Positions 54,263-62,775 of a stretch of DNA of 64,000 nt are shown here, in pieces; position 1 is the stretch's first letter; every line of letters begins with the position of its first letter. The translations under genes were made by a program, and so were the position numbers. Below the pieces are notes generated by a model. The model ran no database searches. It saw only the letters and a program-made list of their open reading frames with translations, and had not been told where the DNA came from. The stretch is from Microbacterium sp. LWH11-1.2 (GTDB taxonomy: Bacteria > Actinomycetota > Actinomycetes > Actinomycetales > Microbacteriaceae): NCBI RefSeq assembly GCF_038397745.1, contig NZ_CP151636.1, forward strand, positions 1,054,001 through 1,118,000. Direction: 5' to 3'.

Positions 54263-55690
54263 ATGCTCAACATGGCCGACGGCCTCCTCCGTCTCGGCGC
54301 GCTCGCCGAGGATCCGGTCGTCCGCACCCTCGCTGCGGCGTTCGCCGATGCCGGGTTCGATCTCGCGGTCGTCGGCGGACCGGTGCGCGATGCGCTGCTC
54401 GGTCGCGAGACGCACGACCTCGACTTCACCACGAACGCGTCGCCCGACGAGATCCTCAAGATCGTCAAGCCCATCGCGACGGCGCACTGGGACATCGGCC
54501 GTGCGTTCGGCACGATCGGCGCACGCGTGCAGGGGGAGCAGGTCGAGATCACGACCTACCGCGCCGATAGCTACGACGGCGTGACCCGCAAGCCCACCGT
54601 CGAGTTCGGCGACTCGATCGAGGGCGACCTCGTGCGCCGCGACTTCACGGTCAACGCGATGGCGCTGCAGGTCCCGTCCGTCAAGCTCGTGGATCCGACC
54701 GGCGGGGTCGAGGACCTCCTCGCCGGCATCCTGCGCACACCCGCCGATCCGCACGTCTCGTTCGGCGACGACCCGCTGCGGATGCTGCGCGCCGCGCGCT
54801 TCAGCGCTCAGCTCGGCTTCCGCGTCGACGACGACACCTTCGACGCGATCGCGCAGCTGCGGAAGACGATCGAGATCGTCAGCCCGGAGCGCATCCAGTC
54901 CGAGCTCGTGCGCCTCATGCAGACCGACGACCCGGTGCGCGGCATCCGCGTGCTGGTCGAGACCGACCTGATCGACGAGTTCCTGCCCGAGGTCAGTGCT
55001 CTGCGACTCGAAGTCGACGAGCACCACCACCACAAGGACGTCTACGAGCATTCGCTCACCGTGCTCAAGCAGACGATCGAACTCGAGCACTCCCGGCATC
55101 CCGGTGCCGCACCCGACGTGCCCCTGCGCATCGCCGCCCTGCTGCACGACATCGGCAAGCCGCGTACCCGCAAGCTCGAAGACGGCGGCGTGGTGACGTT
55201 CCACCACCACGACATCGTCGGCTCGCGCATGGCGCGCAAGCGCCTGCAGGCACTGCGTTTCGACACCGAGACGACGGATGCCGTCGCCACCCTCATCGAG
55301 CTGCACCTGCGCTTCTTCGGCTACGCCGAGGGAACGTGGACGGATGCCGCGGTGCGCCGCTATGTGCGCGACGCCGGCGAGCGGCTCGAGCGGCTGCACA
55401 TCCTCACCCGCGCCGACGTCACCACGCGCAACAAGCGCAAGGCCGGACGCCTCGCGAGCGCCTACGACGACATCGAGTCTCGCATCGCGGCGCTGCGCGA
55501 GCAGGAGGAGCTCGACTCCATCCGCCCCGAGCTCGACGGCAATCGCATCCAGAAGGTCCTGGGCATCAAGCCCGGCCGCGAGGTCGGCGAGGCCTATCGC
55601 TTCCTGCTCGATCTGCGGCTCGACGAGGGCGTGCTCGGAGCCGAGGTCGCGGAGCAGCGCTTGCGCGACTGGTGGGCCGCGCGCGCCTGA
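54263..55690 (+). CDS. cca: CCA tRNA nucleotidyltransferase
   Basis: This enzyme adds or repairs the 3' CCA end of tRNAs, needed here as neither tRNA gene in the window encodes CCA. The 475-residue protein has the nucleotidyltransferase core VVGGPVRDALLGRETHDLDFTTNA (D52, D54), the RRDFTVNAMAL motif, and FGDDPLRMLRAARFSAQLGF. An HD domain follows (HHHKDVYEHSL, LLHDIGKPRTRKLEDGGVVTFHHHDIVG). In many relatives it lies next to the DUF6049-murJ group; here about 12 kb intervene. Confidence 0.95.
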   Translation: MLNMADGLLRLGALAEDPVVRTLAAAFADAGFDLAVVGGPVRDALLGRETHDLDFTTNASPDEILKIVKPIATAHWDIGRAFGTIGARVQGEQVEITTYRADSYDGVTRKPTVEFGDSIEGDLVRRDFTVNAMALQVPSVKLVDPTGGVEDLLAGILRTPADPHVSFGDDPLRMLRAARFSAQLGFRVDDDTFDAIAQLRKTIEIVSPERIQSELVRLMQTDDPVRGIRVLVETDLIDEFLPEVSALRLEVDEHHHHKDVYEHSLTVLKQTIELEHSRHPGAAPDVPLRIAALLHDIGKPRTRKLEDGGVVTFHHHDIVGSRMARKRLQALRFDTETTDAVATLIELHLRFFGYAEGTWTDAAVRRYVRDAGERLERLHILTRADVTTRNKRKAGRLASAYDDIESRIAALREQEELDSIRPELDGNRIQKVLGIKPGREVGEAYRFLLDLRLDEGVLGAEVAEQRLRDWWAARA

Positions 55691-55697
55691 CCTGCGC

Positions 55698-56090
55698 TCA
55701 GCGAAGCTCGGGCACGACGATCTCGACGAAATCGCTGACGAGCTCGAAGTCTCTGGGGTTGAGAGTGGCGATGCGGGCGCCGAGCGCGGCCGCGTGCCCC
55801 GCAAGCATGATGTCCTTGCTCCGCGCATGGCGTGGCCTCTGCAGCGCGACGCGTGCCGCGAGCCGTGCACAGCTCTCGGCGGCAAAGGTGTCGAAAGGCA
55901 GCCACTCCGCTTCGAGGGTGTCTCGAAGCCATGCCATTCGTGTCGTGCGCTCACGGCGAAGCGTCTCGGTCGCCGCTGCCTCGATACCGAACAACAACTC
56001 GGAATAGGTCACTGTGCTGAAGGCGAGCGCTTCGTCGGGAAGGCTGACCCTTTCCACGTCGATGAGCACTGACGTGTCAAGAAGCAGCAT
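55698..56090 (-). CDS. vapC: VapC-type PIN-domain toxin
   Basis: The 130-residue protein starts at ATG 56090 (MLLLDTSVLIDVERV) with the catalytic Asp D5. It continues with FSTVTYSELLFGIE (second acidic residue) and SKDIMLAGHAAALGARIATLNPRDFE (third acidic region). PIN-domain VapC toxins cut RNA, often tRNA. The start overlaps the antitoxin stop by 14 bases, the usual coupling. Its end is 7 bp from the convergent cca. Confidence 0.9.
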   Translation of the reverse strand: MLLLDTSVLIDVERVSLPDEALAFSTVTYSELLFGIEAAATETLRRERTTRMAWLRDTLEAEWLPFDTFAAESCARLAARVALQRPRHARSKDIMLAGHAAALGARIATLNPRDFELVSDFVEIVVPELR

Positions 56091-56403
56091 GCCGGTCCCA
56101 GGGATCGCGGAAGTCTTCGGCATCGCCGTCTGCACGGATGTCGGCGAGCCAGGCTTCAGCGTCGACGGGAGGTGGGGGGCTCTGAGCGATTCGCGCCATC
56201 AGCTCGTTCGCCGGCACAGACCATCGCGGTCGGATTCGTGCGGCAAGATTTTCCTCCACCCCGCTCGTGAGGTCCTCGCCCTCCGCGATGCGCATGAGCG
56301 CTTCGCGGGCTTCGGCCTCCATGGACCGAGAGTTGCGTCGCGCGCGCTCTTTGAGCGCGGCGACCACCTCATCGCTCAGATTCCGGATCGTCACCGTCGC
56401 CAT
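56077..56403 (-). CDS. vapB: VapB/FitA-type ribbon-helix-helix antitoxin
   Basis: The 108-residue protein begins MATVTIRNLSDEVVAALKERARRNSRSMEAEAREAL, a ribbon-helix-helix like that of FitA antitoxins. An acidic C-terminal part follows (AEAWLADIRADGDAEDFRDPWD) suited to blocking the PIN toxin. AAGGAGG precedes the start. It is the first gene of the pair and probably represses it with VapC as co-repressor. Confidence 0.9.
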   Translation of the reverse strand: MATVTIRNLSDEVVAALKERARRNSRSMEAEAREALMRIAEGEDLTSGVEENLAARIRPRWSVPANELMARIAQSPPPPVDAEAWLADIRADGDAEDFRDPWDRHAAS

Positions 56404-56414
56404 GCCGCACCTCC

Positions 56415-56435
56415 TTGACAGCACAATGCTAGCAA
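56415..56435. promoter_or_regulatory. vapBC operator candidate
   Basis: TTGACAGCA-caa-TGCTAGCAA: 9-bp inverted arms with two mismatches, 12 bp upstream of the vapB start, suited to a ribbon-helix-helix dimer pair. Confidence 0.55.
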
Positions 56436-56458
56436 TCCGCCCCGGCGGAAACAGGGCT

Positions 56459-57097
56459 TCAGCCCAGCCGGCGGAATCGTATTCCGGCATACTCGAACGC
56501 CGTCACCGAACGTCGCGATGGCCCGACGAGAACGACGTCCTGCGCGAGCTCAGCCAGCGGCAGATCGCTCGCCGAGTCGGTGAAGAAGCGTCCCAAGCGT
56601 CCGGTCGGGTGCGCGGCCCGGTAAGCGAGAGCCTTCCGTCGTCCGACGTTGTGCGACCGGAAGCTCGGCCCGGCGTGCGAGAACACGAACTCCGACGCGT
56701 GCACCTCCGCGCCGGACACGCCGATCTCCGCCAGGAACCGCTCGGCGAGGAACCTCTCGGTGGCCGTCGTCACCAGGCACGTACCTGCGGCGCTCGCCGC
56801 ACGTGCGGCGTCCACGATCTCGGCCGTGGTGTTGTCCGGTCGGGACGCGAGCCGCCGGGCCGTGCGCCGAGCCAGCCGTCGGTACTCGTCTTCCGACATC
56901 CCTCGCAGCGCGAGGTGCACGATCGCCCGATTGCACCGCGGCCGCAGTTCCCCCTCCGCGGTCGCCGGCGCCGCGACCGCAGCGAGGACGCCCACCGGGA
57001 GAGCCAACCACGGCCGGGTGCGCAGCCGGGCGATGATCAGCGTGGCCATCGTGTCGGCGCGACTGAGCACCCCGTCCAGGTCGAAGACCGTGATCAC
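56459..57097 (-). CDS. HAD-IB family phosphatase
   Basis: The 212-residue protein starts at GTG 57097, overlapping the GntR stop by three bases (GTGA) with GGAGG upstream. HAD motifs: I, VFDLDGVLSRADT; II, CLVTTATERFL; III, the Lys of GRRKALAYRA; IV, FFTDSASDLPL. The helical cap between motifs I and II fits HAD-IB enzymes related to SerB and to acyl-phosphoglycerol phosphatases. Cotranscription with the GntR regulator suggests it removes phosphate from an intermediate of the pathway that regulator controls. Confidence 0.88.
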   Translation of the reverse strand: MITVFDLDGVLSRADTMATLIIARLRTRPWLALPVGVLAAVAAPATAEGELRPRCNRAIVHLALRGMSEDEYRRLARRTARRLASRPDNTTAEIVDAARAASAAGTCLVTTATERFLAERFLAEIGVSGAEVHASEFVFSHAGPSFRSHNVGRRKALAYRAAHPTGRLGRFFTDSASDLPLAELAQDVVLVGPSRRSVTAFEYAGIRFRRLG

Positions 57098-57837
57098 TCG
57101 TCCTCCACGGCCCGCTCGATGAGCAGGGAGACGCGGTCGGAGCGGTAGACGTCGACGGCGTACTCGACGCACTCGCCCGAGTCGATGAACGTGCGGCGGG
57201 TGAGCTGCAAACCTCCGGCCGCCTGACGGGCTCCGAGGTGCGCGCTCGTCTCGGCATCCAGGACCACGACCTCGAGCTCGGCTGACGTCCGGGCGAGCCG
57301 GAGATCGAACCGGCGACGGATCTCCTCCCACAGCGACCCGCTGAGGTCTCCCTCCAGCAGGCCGGGAACCAGGTCGGCGCGGTAGTAGGTCGTCTCGACG
57401 GCGAGCGGCTCGTCATCGGAGCGCCGCAGGCGCTGCAGCGCGTATACCCGATGCCCGGGCGCGACACCGAGGCCGGTGGCGACCTCGGCGTCGGCCGGTC
57501 GCTCCTCGGCCCAGAAGAGCTCGGCTCCGGGGTTCCGCCCCGCGCGGGCGACCTCCTGCGAGAACGACCCGAGGCGGAGCTGCACACGCGGGGCGGAGAC
57601 GAACGTGCCGCGGGTCGCGTCGCGGTGCACCCGGCCGTCCTGCTCGAGCACGCCGAGTGCGCGCCGCAGGGTCATGCGACTGACGCCGAGCTCGACGCAG
57701 AGGTCGCGCTCGGGTGGAAGGGGAGAGCCCGGAGCGAACTCGCCCGATTCGATGCGCGCGCGCAGTGCGGTCGCGATGCGCAGGTACGCCGGCTCGCCGC
57801 CTCTCGCCGAGGGGGAGGAGTCCGGGTCCGTGCTCAC
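57094..57837 (-). CDS. GntR-family regulator with UTRA domain
   Basis: From GTG 57837 the protein has 247 residues. This start lies seven bases after a TAGCGT -10 box on the minus strand (leaderless); GTG 57846 is the alternative. The N-terminal winged helix (AYLRIATALRARIESGEFAPGSPLPPERDLCVELGVSRMTLRRALGVLEQDGRVHRDATRGTFV) is followed by a UTRA ligand domain (VYALQRLRRSDDEPLAVETTYYRADLVPGLLEGDLSGSLWEEI...). HutC-type members bind TGGTNNANACCA operators; two such sites precede the permease gene at 58589. The ligand is unknown. Confidence 0.92.
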   Translation of the reverse strand: MSTDPDSSPSARGGEPAYLRIATALRARIESGEFAPGSPLPPERDLCVELGVSRMTLRRALGVLEQDGRVHRDATRGTFVSAPRVQLRLGSFSQEVARAGRNPGAELFWAEERPADAEVATGLGVAPGHRVYALQRLRRSDDEPLAVETTYYRADLVPGLLEGDLSGSLWEEIRRRFDLRLARTSAELEVVVLDAETSAHLGARQAAGGLQLTRRTFIDSGECVEYAVDVYRSDRVSLLIERAVEDE

Positions 57838-57861
57838 GCCTGACACGCTACCCGCTGGCCG

Positions 57862-58431
57862 TCATCCTTCGCGCCGGCGGACGAGTTCCGACACGACGAC
57901 TCCCGTCCGAAACGCGGAGCTCTCCACGAGGTCGAACCGCTCCGGACGGTACGGCCGTTCGCCGAACAGCGGGATGCCGTCGCCGAAGAACAGCGGCTGC
58001 CGCTTGAGCACGAGCCGATCGATCTCGTCGGCGAGCGTCGCGGCCAGGGCCCCACCGCCGCACAGCCAGATCGCTCCACCCTCCTCGTTCTTGAGCCGCT
58101 CGACCACGGCGCGCGGATCCTCGGACGTCACCTCGAGGTTCTCGCCGTCTGCTGTGTGCGTGCGACTGAACACGATCTGCCGGAGGTGGCGGTAGGGGCT
58201 GGGCACTCCGCCGACGGCATAGGTGTTCCAGCCCATCAGCACCGTGTCGAACTCGGTGCGCTCCTGACGGATGCCGAGTGCGGCGGCCGCGTCGGTCGGG
58301 ATCGTGTCGGCGAAGCGATCGTTGATGGCATCCATGTGGTCTCCCTCGACCAGGAAGGCATCGAACTCGCCGTTCGGACCGGCGATGTAGCCGTCGAGCG
58401 TGACGGCGACGTAGTACACGAGTTCTCGCAT
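57862..58431 (-). CDS. RibD C-terminal / dihydrofolate reductase-like protein
   Basis: The 189-residue protein has the DHFR-like fold of the RibD C-terminal family: MRELVYYVAVTLDGYIAGPNGE, then FDTVLMGWNTYAVG, VFSRTH and GGAIWLCGGGALAATLADEIDRLVLKRQPLFFGDGIPLF. It probably reduces a substrate with NADPH. GGAGAGATC precedes ATG 58431. It is divergent from the permease operon, which might share regulation. Substrate unknown. Confidence 0.87.
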   Translation of the reverse strand: MRELVYYVAVTLDGYIAGPNGEFDAFLVEGDHMDAINDRFADTIPTDAAAALGIRQERTEFDTVLMGWNTYAVGGVPSPYRHLRQIVFSRTHTADGENLEVTSEDPRAVVERLKNEEGGAIWLCGGGALAATLADEIDRLVLKRQPLFFGDGIPLFGERPYRPERFDLVESSAFRTGVVVSELVRRREG

Positions 58432-58465
58432 GATCTCTCCATTCACCACAGTTGTCGTACATGAA

Positions 58466-58482
58466 ACTACAACGGATGTAGT
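58466..58482. promoter_or_regulatory. Inverted repeat upstream of the RibD-like gene
   Basis: ACTACA-N5-TGTAGT lies 35 bp upstream of the reductase start. Symmetry and position suggest an operator, but no regulator gene is adjacent apart from the GntR protein. Confidence 0.4.
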
Positions 58483-58506
58483 GATTCTGCAATCGTCAGA
58501 TGCCTG

Positions 58507-58536
58507 TTGACAGCAGGCGGGGGAGAGGACTAGCTT
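58507..58536 (+). promoter_or_regulatory. Promoter of the permease-kinase operon
   Basis: TTGACA (58507-58512), 18-bp spacer, TAGCTT (58531-58536). Two GntR-type operators begin two bases downstream, so a bound repressor would block polymerase or promoter escape. Confidence 0.65.
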
Positions 58537-58537
58537 C

Positions 58538-58565
58538 TTGGTATATACCAAGATGGTCTATACCA
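58538..58565. promoter_or_regulatory. Two GntR/HutC-type operators
   Basis: TTGGTATATACCAA (58538-58551) and TGGTCTATACCA (58554-58565), centres 15 bp apart, both match the TGGT-N4-ACCA operator plan of UTRA-domain GntR regulators. The nearest such regulator is encoded at 57094-57837. Confidence 0.75.
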
Positions 58566-58588
58566 ACCCGTCCGAAGAAGGTCGCGCC

Positions 58589-60079
58589 ATGGAACCCACC
58601 GCATCATCCACCCCGGCATCCGGTGAGAGTACGACCCGCATGAAGCGGGAGCTGGGCCTCTACGCATCGTTCGCCGTGGCCTTCGGCTTCGTGTCGATCG
58701 CGACCGGCATCTTCACCACCTACGGTGCGGTGCTGGGCAGCAGCGGGCCGCGGGGGATCTGGGCCTGGCCCATCGCCGTCGTCGGCCAGACCATGGTCGC
58801 GCTCATCTTCGGCGCCCTCGCCGCGCGCATCCCGATCAGCGGCTATGCCTACCAGTGGGTGTCGCGCCTCGCGAATCCGATCCTCGGATGGCTGACCGGA
58901 TGGGTGTCGTTCGCGTTCCTCGTGATCGTCGTGGTGGCGGTGGACTACACCATCGCGGCAACGATCCTCCCCGAGCTCTTCGGCTACAGCCCGACACCGG
59001 CGAACTGCTGGGTGATCACCGCCGTCGTCATGCTCCTCCAGGCCATCCTCGTCGCGATCAGCACCAAGGTCACCAACCGGGTGAACGAGGTCGCGGTCAC
59101 GGTGCAGATCATCGGGATGATCGGCATCACGGTGCTGCTCTTCGCCGTCGGCGCCGCGCTCGGCCGCCTCGACTTCACGCAGCTCTTCGCCACCGCACCG
59201 GTCGCCGAGGCCGGCTACTGGGACTTCGGCGGTCTCACCGACGCAGGACCCTTCCCCCTCGCCTTCCTGCTCGGGGCCTTCACGATCGTGGGGTTCGAAT
59301 CGGCCGCCAACCTCGCCGAGGAGACGAAGAACCCCGAGCGTGTCATCCCGCGCGCCATGGTGCAGGCGGTCATCGCGCTCGGAGTGCTCGGGATGCTGTT
59401 CCTGATCGCGGTGACCGCTCTCGCGGGGGACACGACCGAGCTCGCGAAGTCCGCCACACCGGTCGCGACCGTCATCACCTCCGTGCTCGGACCCGTCGTC
59501 GGCAAGGCTCTGCTGGTGCTCGTGGTGATCTCGATCTTCTCCTGCGGACTCGTGATCACCCTCAGCGGCACCCGCCTGATCTGGGCGATGTCGCGGGACG
59601 AGCGCTTCCCCGCCTGGCAGCTCCTGCGGCGCGTGCACCGCAGCCGGCACACGCCGGTCGCGGCGACGCTCGGCTACCTCGTCATCACGCAGGCGATCCT
59701 GGCGCTCTTCAGCGGCACGGCCGACGCGCTCTTCATCCTGTTCTCCGCGGCGACGCTCCTGCCGGCGATCATCTACGCGGGCACCGTGCTGCTGTACATC
59801 GTGAAGAGGAAGTCGCTCCCGGCCAGCAAGGGCTTCACCCTGGGTCGCTGGGAGGTCCCGGTGCTGATCCTCGCCAGCGTCTGGCTGGTCTACGAGCTCC
59901 TCATCTTCCGGGACGTGTCCTTCGAGCAGCCGCGACTGTACGTCGGGATCATGCTCGTCATCGGCATCGCCTACCTCGTCTATCTGCTCGTCACGCGCGG
60001 CCGGAAGGGGCTGACCATGCCCGACATGGCCGACGTCGACCGCGCCTTCGATGAAGACACAGCCACCCCGACCGCGTAA
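58589..60079 (+). CDS. APC-family amino acid or amine permease
   Basis: From ATG 58589 the protein has 496 residues, with AAGAAGG eight bases upstream. An in-frame ATG at 58538 lies inside the operators and is unlikely. Twelve membrane segments are visible, with the APC signatures FVSIATGIFTTYGAVLGSSGPRGIWAW (helix 1) and GALAARIPISGYAYQWVSRLANPILGWLTGWVSF. A later helix has ESAANLAEETKNPERVIPRAM. It resembles the GABA/amine group. First gene of a four-gene operon under GntR-type operators; it probably imports the substrate of the operon. Confidence 0.92.
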   Translation: MEPTASSTPASGESTTRMKRELGLYASFAVAFGFVSIATGIFTTYGAVLGSSGPRGIWAWPIAVVGQTMVALIFGALAARIPISGYAYQWVSRLANPILGWLTGWVSFAFLVIVVVAVDYTIAATILPELFGYSPTPANCWVITAVVMLLQAILVAISTKVTNRVNEVAVTVQIIGMIGITVLLFAVGAALGRLDFTQLFATAPVAEAGYWDFGGLTDAGPFPLAFLLGAFTIVGFESAANLAEETKNPERVIPRAMVQAVIALGVLGMLFLIAVTALAGDTTELAKSATPVATVITSVLGPVVGKALLVLVVISIFSCGLVITLSGTRLIWAMSRDERFPAWQLLRRVHRSRHTPVAATLGYLVITQAILALFSGTADALFILFSAATLLPAIIYAGTVLLYIVKRKSLPASKGFTLGRWEVPVLILASVWLVYELLIFRDVSFEQPRLYVGIMLVIGIAYLVYLLVTRGRKGLTMPDMADVDRAFDEDTATPTA

Positions 60080-60111
60080 GACTGCTCGTAACCACTGAAG
60101 GAAGAACCACC

Positions 60112-61266
60112 ATGTCGTCGCACTCTCCGTCCCGCCCCGTCGCCATCATCGGCGGAGGAATCGTGGGATCGGCCCTGCTGTACACGCTCGCGCACCGGGG
60201 GGTCGACGCCGTGCTCCTCGAGTCCGAATCCGCCCTCGCGCTCGGGGCGAGCGGCACCAACTCCGGCGTCCTGCACACCGGATTCGACTCGACTCCCGGG
60301 CAGCTCGAGACCGCGCTGATCCTGCGCGCGGCCCGCATCCGCCCGGCGGTGCTCGATGCTCTCGGGGTTCCGGTGCTCCACACCGGCGCTGAGCTCGTGC
60401 CGCACTCCGCCGAGGACCACGAGACCGTGCGCGCCCTCGCAGAGAACGCCGCTGCGAACGGCGTGGAGGTCGAGGTGCGCGGGTCCGACGGCGCGCTGCT
60501 CGTGCCGGGCGAGTCGGTCAGCGATCCCGTGGCGTTCGCGCTCGCGCTCGCCGCGTCCGCCGTCGCAGCGGGCGCGCGGATCGAGCTCGAGGCGCGCGTG
60601 ACGGCGATCTCTCCGATCGCCGACGGCCTGGCGCTGGAGACCGCGGACGGCAGACGCCTCGAGGTCGCCGCCGCGATCAACGCCGCCGGCCTGTATGCCG
60701 ACGAGGTCGCGCGACTGGTGGGCGATGACTCGTTCGAGATCTATCCCCGCAAGGGCGAGTTCTTCGTGTTCGAGCTGCCCGACGGGCAGACGCTCGACCG
60801 CATCATCCTGCCCGTGCCGACCAAGCGCACCAAGGGGGTGCTCGTCTTCCCGACCCTCGACGGCAAGGTCGTGGCCGGACCCACGGCCGTGGACCTCGAC
60901 GACAAGGACGACTGGTCGGTGCGGCCGGAGGCGCGCGACGAGATCCTCGCGAAGGCCGTGCAGCAGTATCCCGCACTCGACGGCCTCGAGCCCGTCGCCA
61001 GCTACGCGGGCCTGCGTCCGGCGGGACGGGGCAGCAACTACGTGATCGGCCGGTCGGAGAAGAACGACCGGCTCATCAACGTCGCAGCGATCCGGTCGAC
61101 GGGTCTCACGGCCTCCCTGGGCATCGCCGACCACGTGGCGGAGATGCTTCCCGAGCTCGGCATCGAGGTCCGCGAACTGCGTCCGTCCACGGTTGCGGCG
61201 ACACCGGCATCCGACGGCCCGTGGTGGCTCCGCACCGCGCGCCACCACCGCACCCCCACCCTCTGA
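60112..61266 (+). CDS. FAD-dependent oxidoreductase, DAO/L-2-hydroxyglutarate oxidase-like
   Basis: The 384-residue protein has the FAD motif VAIIGGGIVGSALLYTLAHRG, then ESESALALGASGTNSGVLHTGFDSTPG, and the second nucleotide segment INAAGLYADEVARLVG. The C-terminal GLRPAGRGSNYVIGR and INVAAIRSTGLTASLGIADHVAEML are typical of GlpD/L2HGDH-type enzymes that oxidise a secondary alcohol or 2-hydroxy acid. GAAGGAAGAACC precedes the ATG. It lies between the permease and kinase, suggesting it oxidises the imported substrate or its phosphate. Substrate unknown. Confidence 0.9.
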   Translation: MSSHSPSRPVAIIGGGIVGSALLYTLAHRGVDAVLLESESALALGASGTNSGVLHTGFDSTPGQLETALILRAARIRPAVLDALGVPVLHTGAELVPHSAEDHETVRALAENAAANGVEVEVRGSDGALLVPGESVSDPVAFALALAASAVAAGARIELEARVTAISPIADGLALETADGRRLEVAAAINAAGLYADEVARLVGDDSFEIYPRKGEFFVFELPDGQTLDRIILPVPTKRTKGVLVFPTLDGKVVAGPTAVDLDDKDDWSVRPEARDEILAKAVQQYPALDGLEPVASYAGLRPAGRGSNYVIGRSEKNDRLINVAAIRSTGLTASLGIADHVAEMLPELGIEVRELRPSTVAATPASDGPWWLRTARHHRTPTL

Positions 61267-61327
61267 ACCCGTGGGGCGGAGGGATCGAGCCTCCGCCCCA
61301 CGCTCCACGCTCCACCGAAGGAACACC

Positions 61328-62743
61328 ATGACCACCGTTCTGGCGATCGATCAGGGCACATCCGGCACCAAGGCCGTCGTCGTCGATGAGGCCGGCGAGG
61401 TGCTCGCCCTCAGCGAGGTGTCGGTGCGCCCGACCTATCTGCCCGGCGGCGGCGTCGAGCACGACCCGCAGGCGGTCCTCGACTCGGTGCTGCGCGCCGG
61501 ACGGATCGCCGCCAACCAGGCGAAGGCCGACATCGACATCGTCACGCTCGCGAACCAGGGCGAGACGGTGCTGGCCTGGGATCCCGACACCGGCCTGCCG
61601 CTGTCGAACATGATCGTGTGGCAGGACCGGCGATCCGAGTCGGTGTGCGCGGAGCTGCGCGACCACGCCGACGACATCGCCACGCGCACGGGGCTCGTCC
61701 TCGACCCGTACTTCAGCGCTCCGAAGCAGGCCTGGCTCCGGCGCAACGTCACCCGCGAAGGCGTCGTCACGACCTCCGACACCTGGCTGCTGCATCAGCT
61801 CACGGGCGAGTTCGTGACGGATGCCTCGACCGCCAGCCGCTCGCTGGTGATGGACCTCGACACCGCGACGTGGGACGCCGGACTGCTCGACCTCTTCGGT
61901 CTCGGCGACGAGCGGATGCCGGCGATCCTCGCCTGCGACGACATCGCCGGGTCCACCACCGCCTTCGGCGGCACCGCCGCGGTCGGCGGACTCATCGTGG
62001 ACCAGCAGGCCGCGCTCGTCGCACAGAACTGCCTGCGGCCGGGCGAGGCGAAGTGCACCTTCGGAACCGGCGCCTTCCTGCTCGCGAACACGGGTCGCAC
62101 CGCGGTCCGGTCCTCGGCGAACCTGTCGTCGTCGGTCGCGTGGCGGCAGGGCGGACAGAACACCTACTGCCTCGACGGACAGGTCTACACCGCGGCATCC
62201 GCTGTGCAGTGGCTCGAGAAGCTGACGTTCATCGACACCGCGGCCGACCTCGACCGCGTCGCCGCCGACGACGCCCATGGCGTGCTGTGCGTGCCGGCGC
62301 TCGCCGGACTCGCGGCTCCCTGGTGGCGGCCGGATGCCACGGCGACCTTCACCGGCATGACCCTGTCGACCGGCAGCGAGCACCTCGTGCGCGCGGTCCT
62401 GGAGGGGATCGCCGCGCAGGTCGCCGAGCTCGCTCGAGCCATGGCATCCGATCTCGGTCAGCCGCTGCAGCGTCTGCGGGTCGACGGGGGCCTCACGCAG
62501 AGCCGTGTGCTCATGCAGGCCGTCGCCGACCTGATGCGCATTCCCGTGGACGTGTATCCCTCGCAGCACGCGACGCCGCTCGGTGCGGCCGCCCTCGCGC
62601 GCTGCGCGATGAACCCGGAGCTCGCGCTCGACGACGCGATCGTCGCGTGGTCGCCGTCGCACACCTTCGAGCCGCAGTGGACGGATGCCCGTGCTTCCGA
62701 GTTCTCCGATCGCTGGCGGTCCGTCGCCGATTCCCTCGTCTGA
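61328..62743 (+). CDS. FGGY-family carbohydrate kinase, divergent glycerol kinase-like
   Basis: From ATG 61328 the protein has 471 residues. FGGY features: phosphate loop LAIDQGTSGTK, VEHDP, IVWQDRR, and the ATP region FGTGAFLLANTG with DGGLTQS. Compared with glycerol kinase the match NQGET replaces NQRET, so the Arg that binds glycerol (E. coli Arg83) is Gly78. The Glu, Trp (W98), Tyr (Y128) and Asp (D225 in VDQQAALV) positions are kept. It therefore probably phosphorylates a related but different polyol. GAAGGAACACC precedes the start. Confidence 0.92.
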   Translation: MTTVLAIDQGTSGTKAVVVDEAGEVLALSEVSVRPTYLPGGGVEHDPQAVLDSVLRAGRIAANQAKADIDIVTLANQGETVLAWDPDTGLPLSNMIVWQDRRSESVCAELRDHADDIATRTGLVLDPYFSAPKQAWLRRNVTREGVVTTSDTWLLHQLTGEFVTDASTASRSLVMDLDTATWDAGLLDLFGLGDERMPAILACDDIAGSTTAFGGTAAVGGLIVDQQAALVAQNCLRPGEAKCTFGTGAFLLANTGRTAVRSSANLSSSVAWRQGGQNTYCLDGQVYTAASAVQWLEKLTFIDTAADLDRVAADDAHGVLCVPALAGLAAPWWRPDATATFTGMTLSTGSEHLVRAVLEGIAAQVAELARAMASDLGQPLQRLRVDGGLTQSRVLMQAVADLMRIPVDVYPSQHATPLGAAALARCAMNPELALDDAIVAWSPSHTFEPQWTDARASEFSDRWRSVADSLV

Positions 62744-62775
62744 ATCCCGCCCGCACACGAACCCAGGAGTGACCC

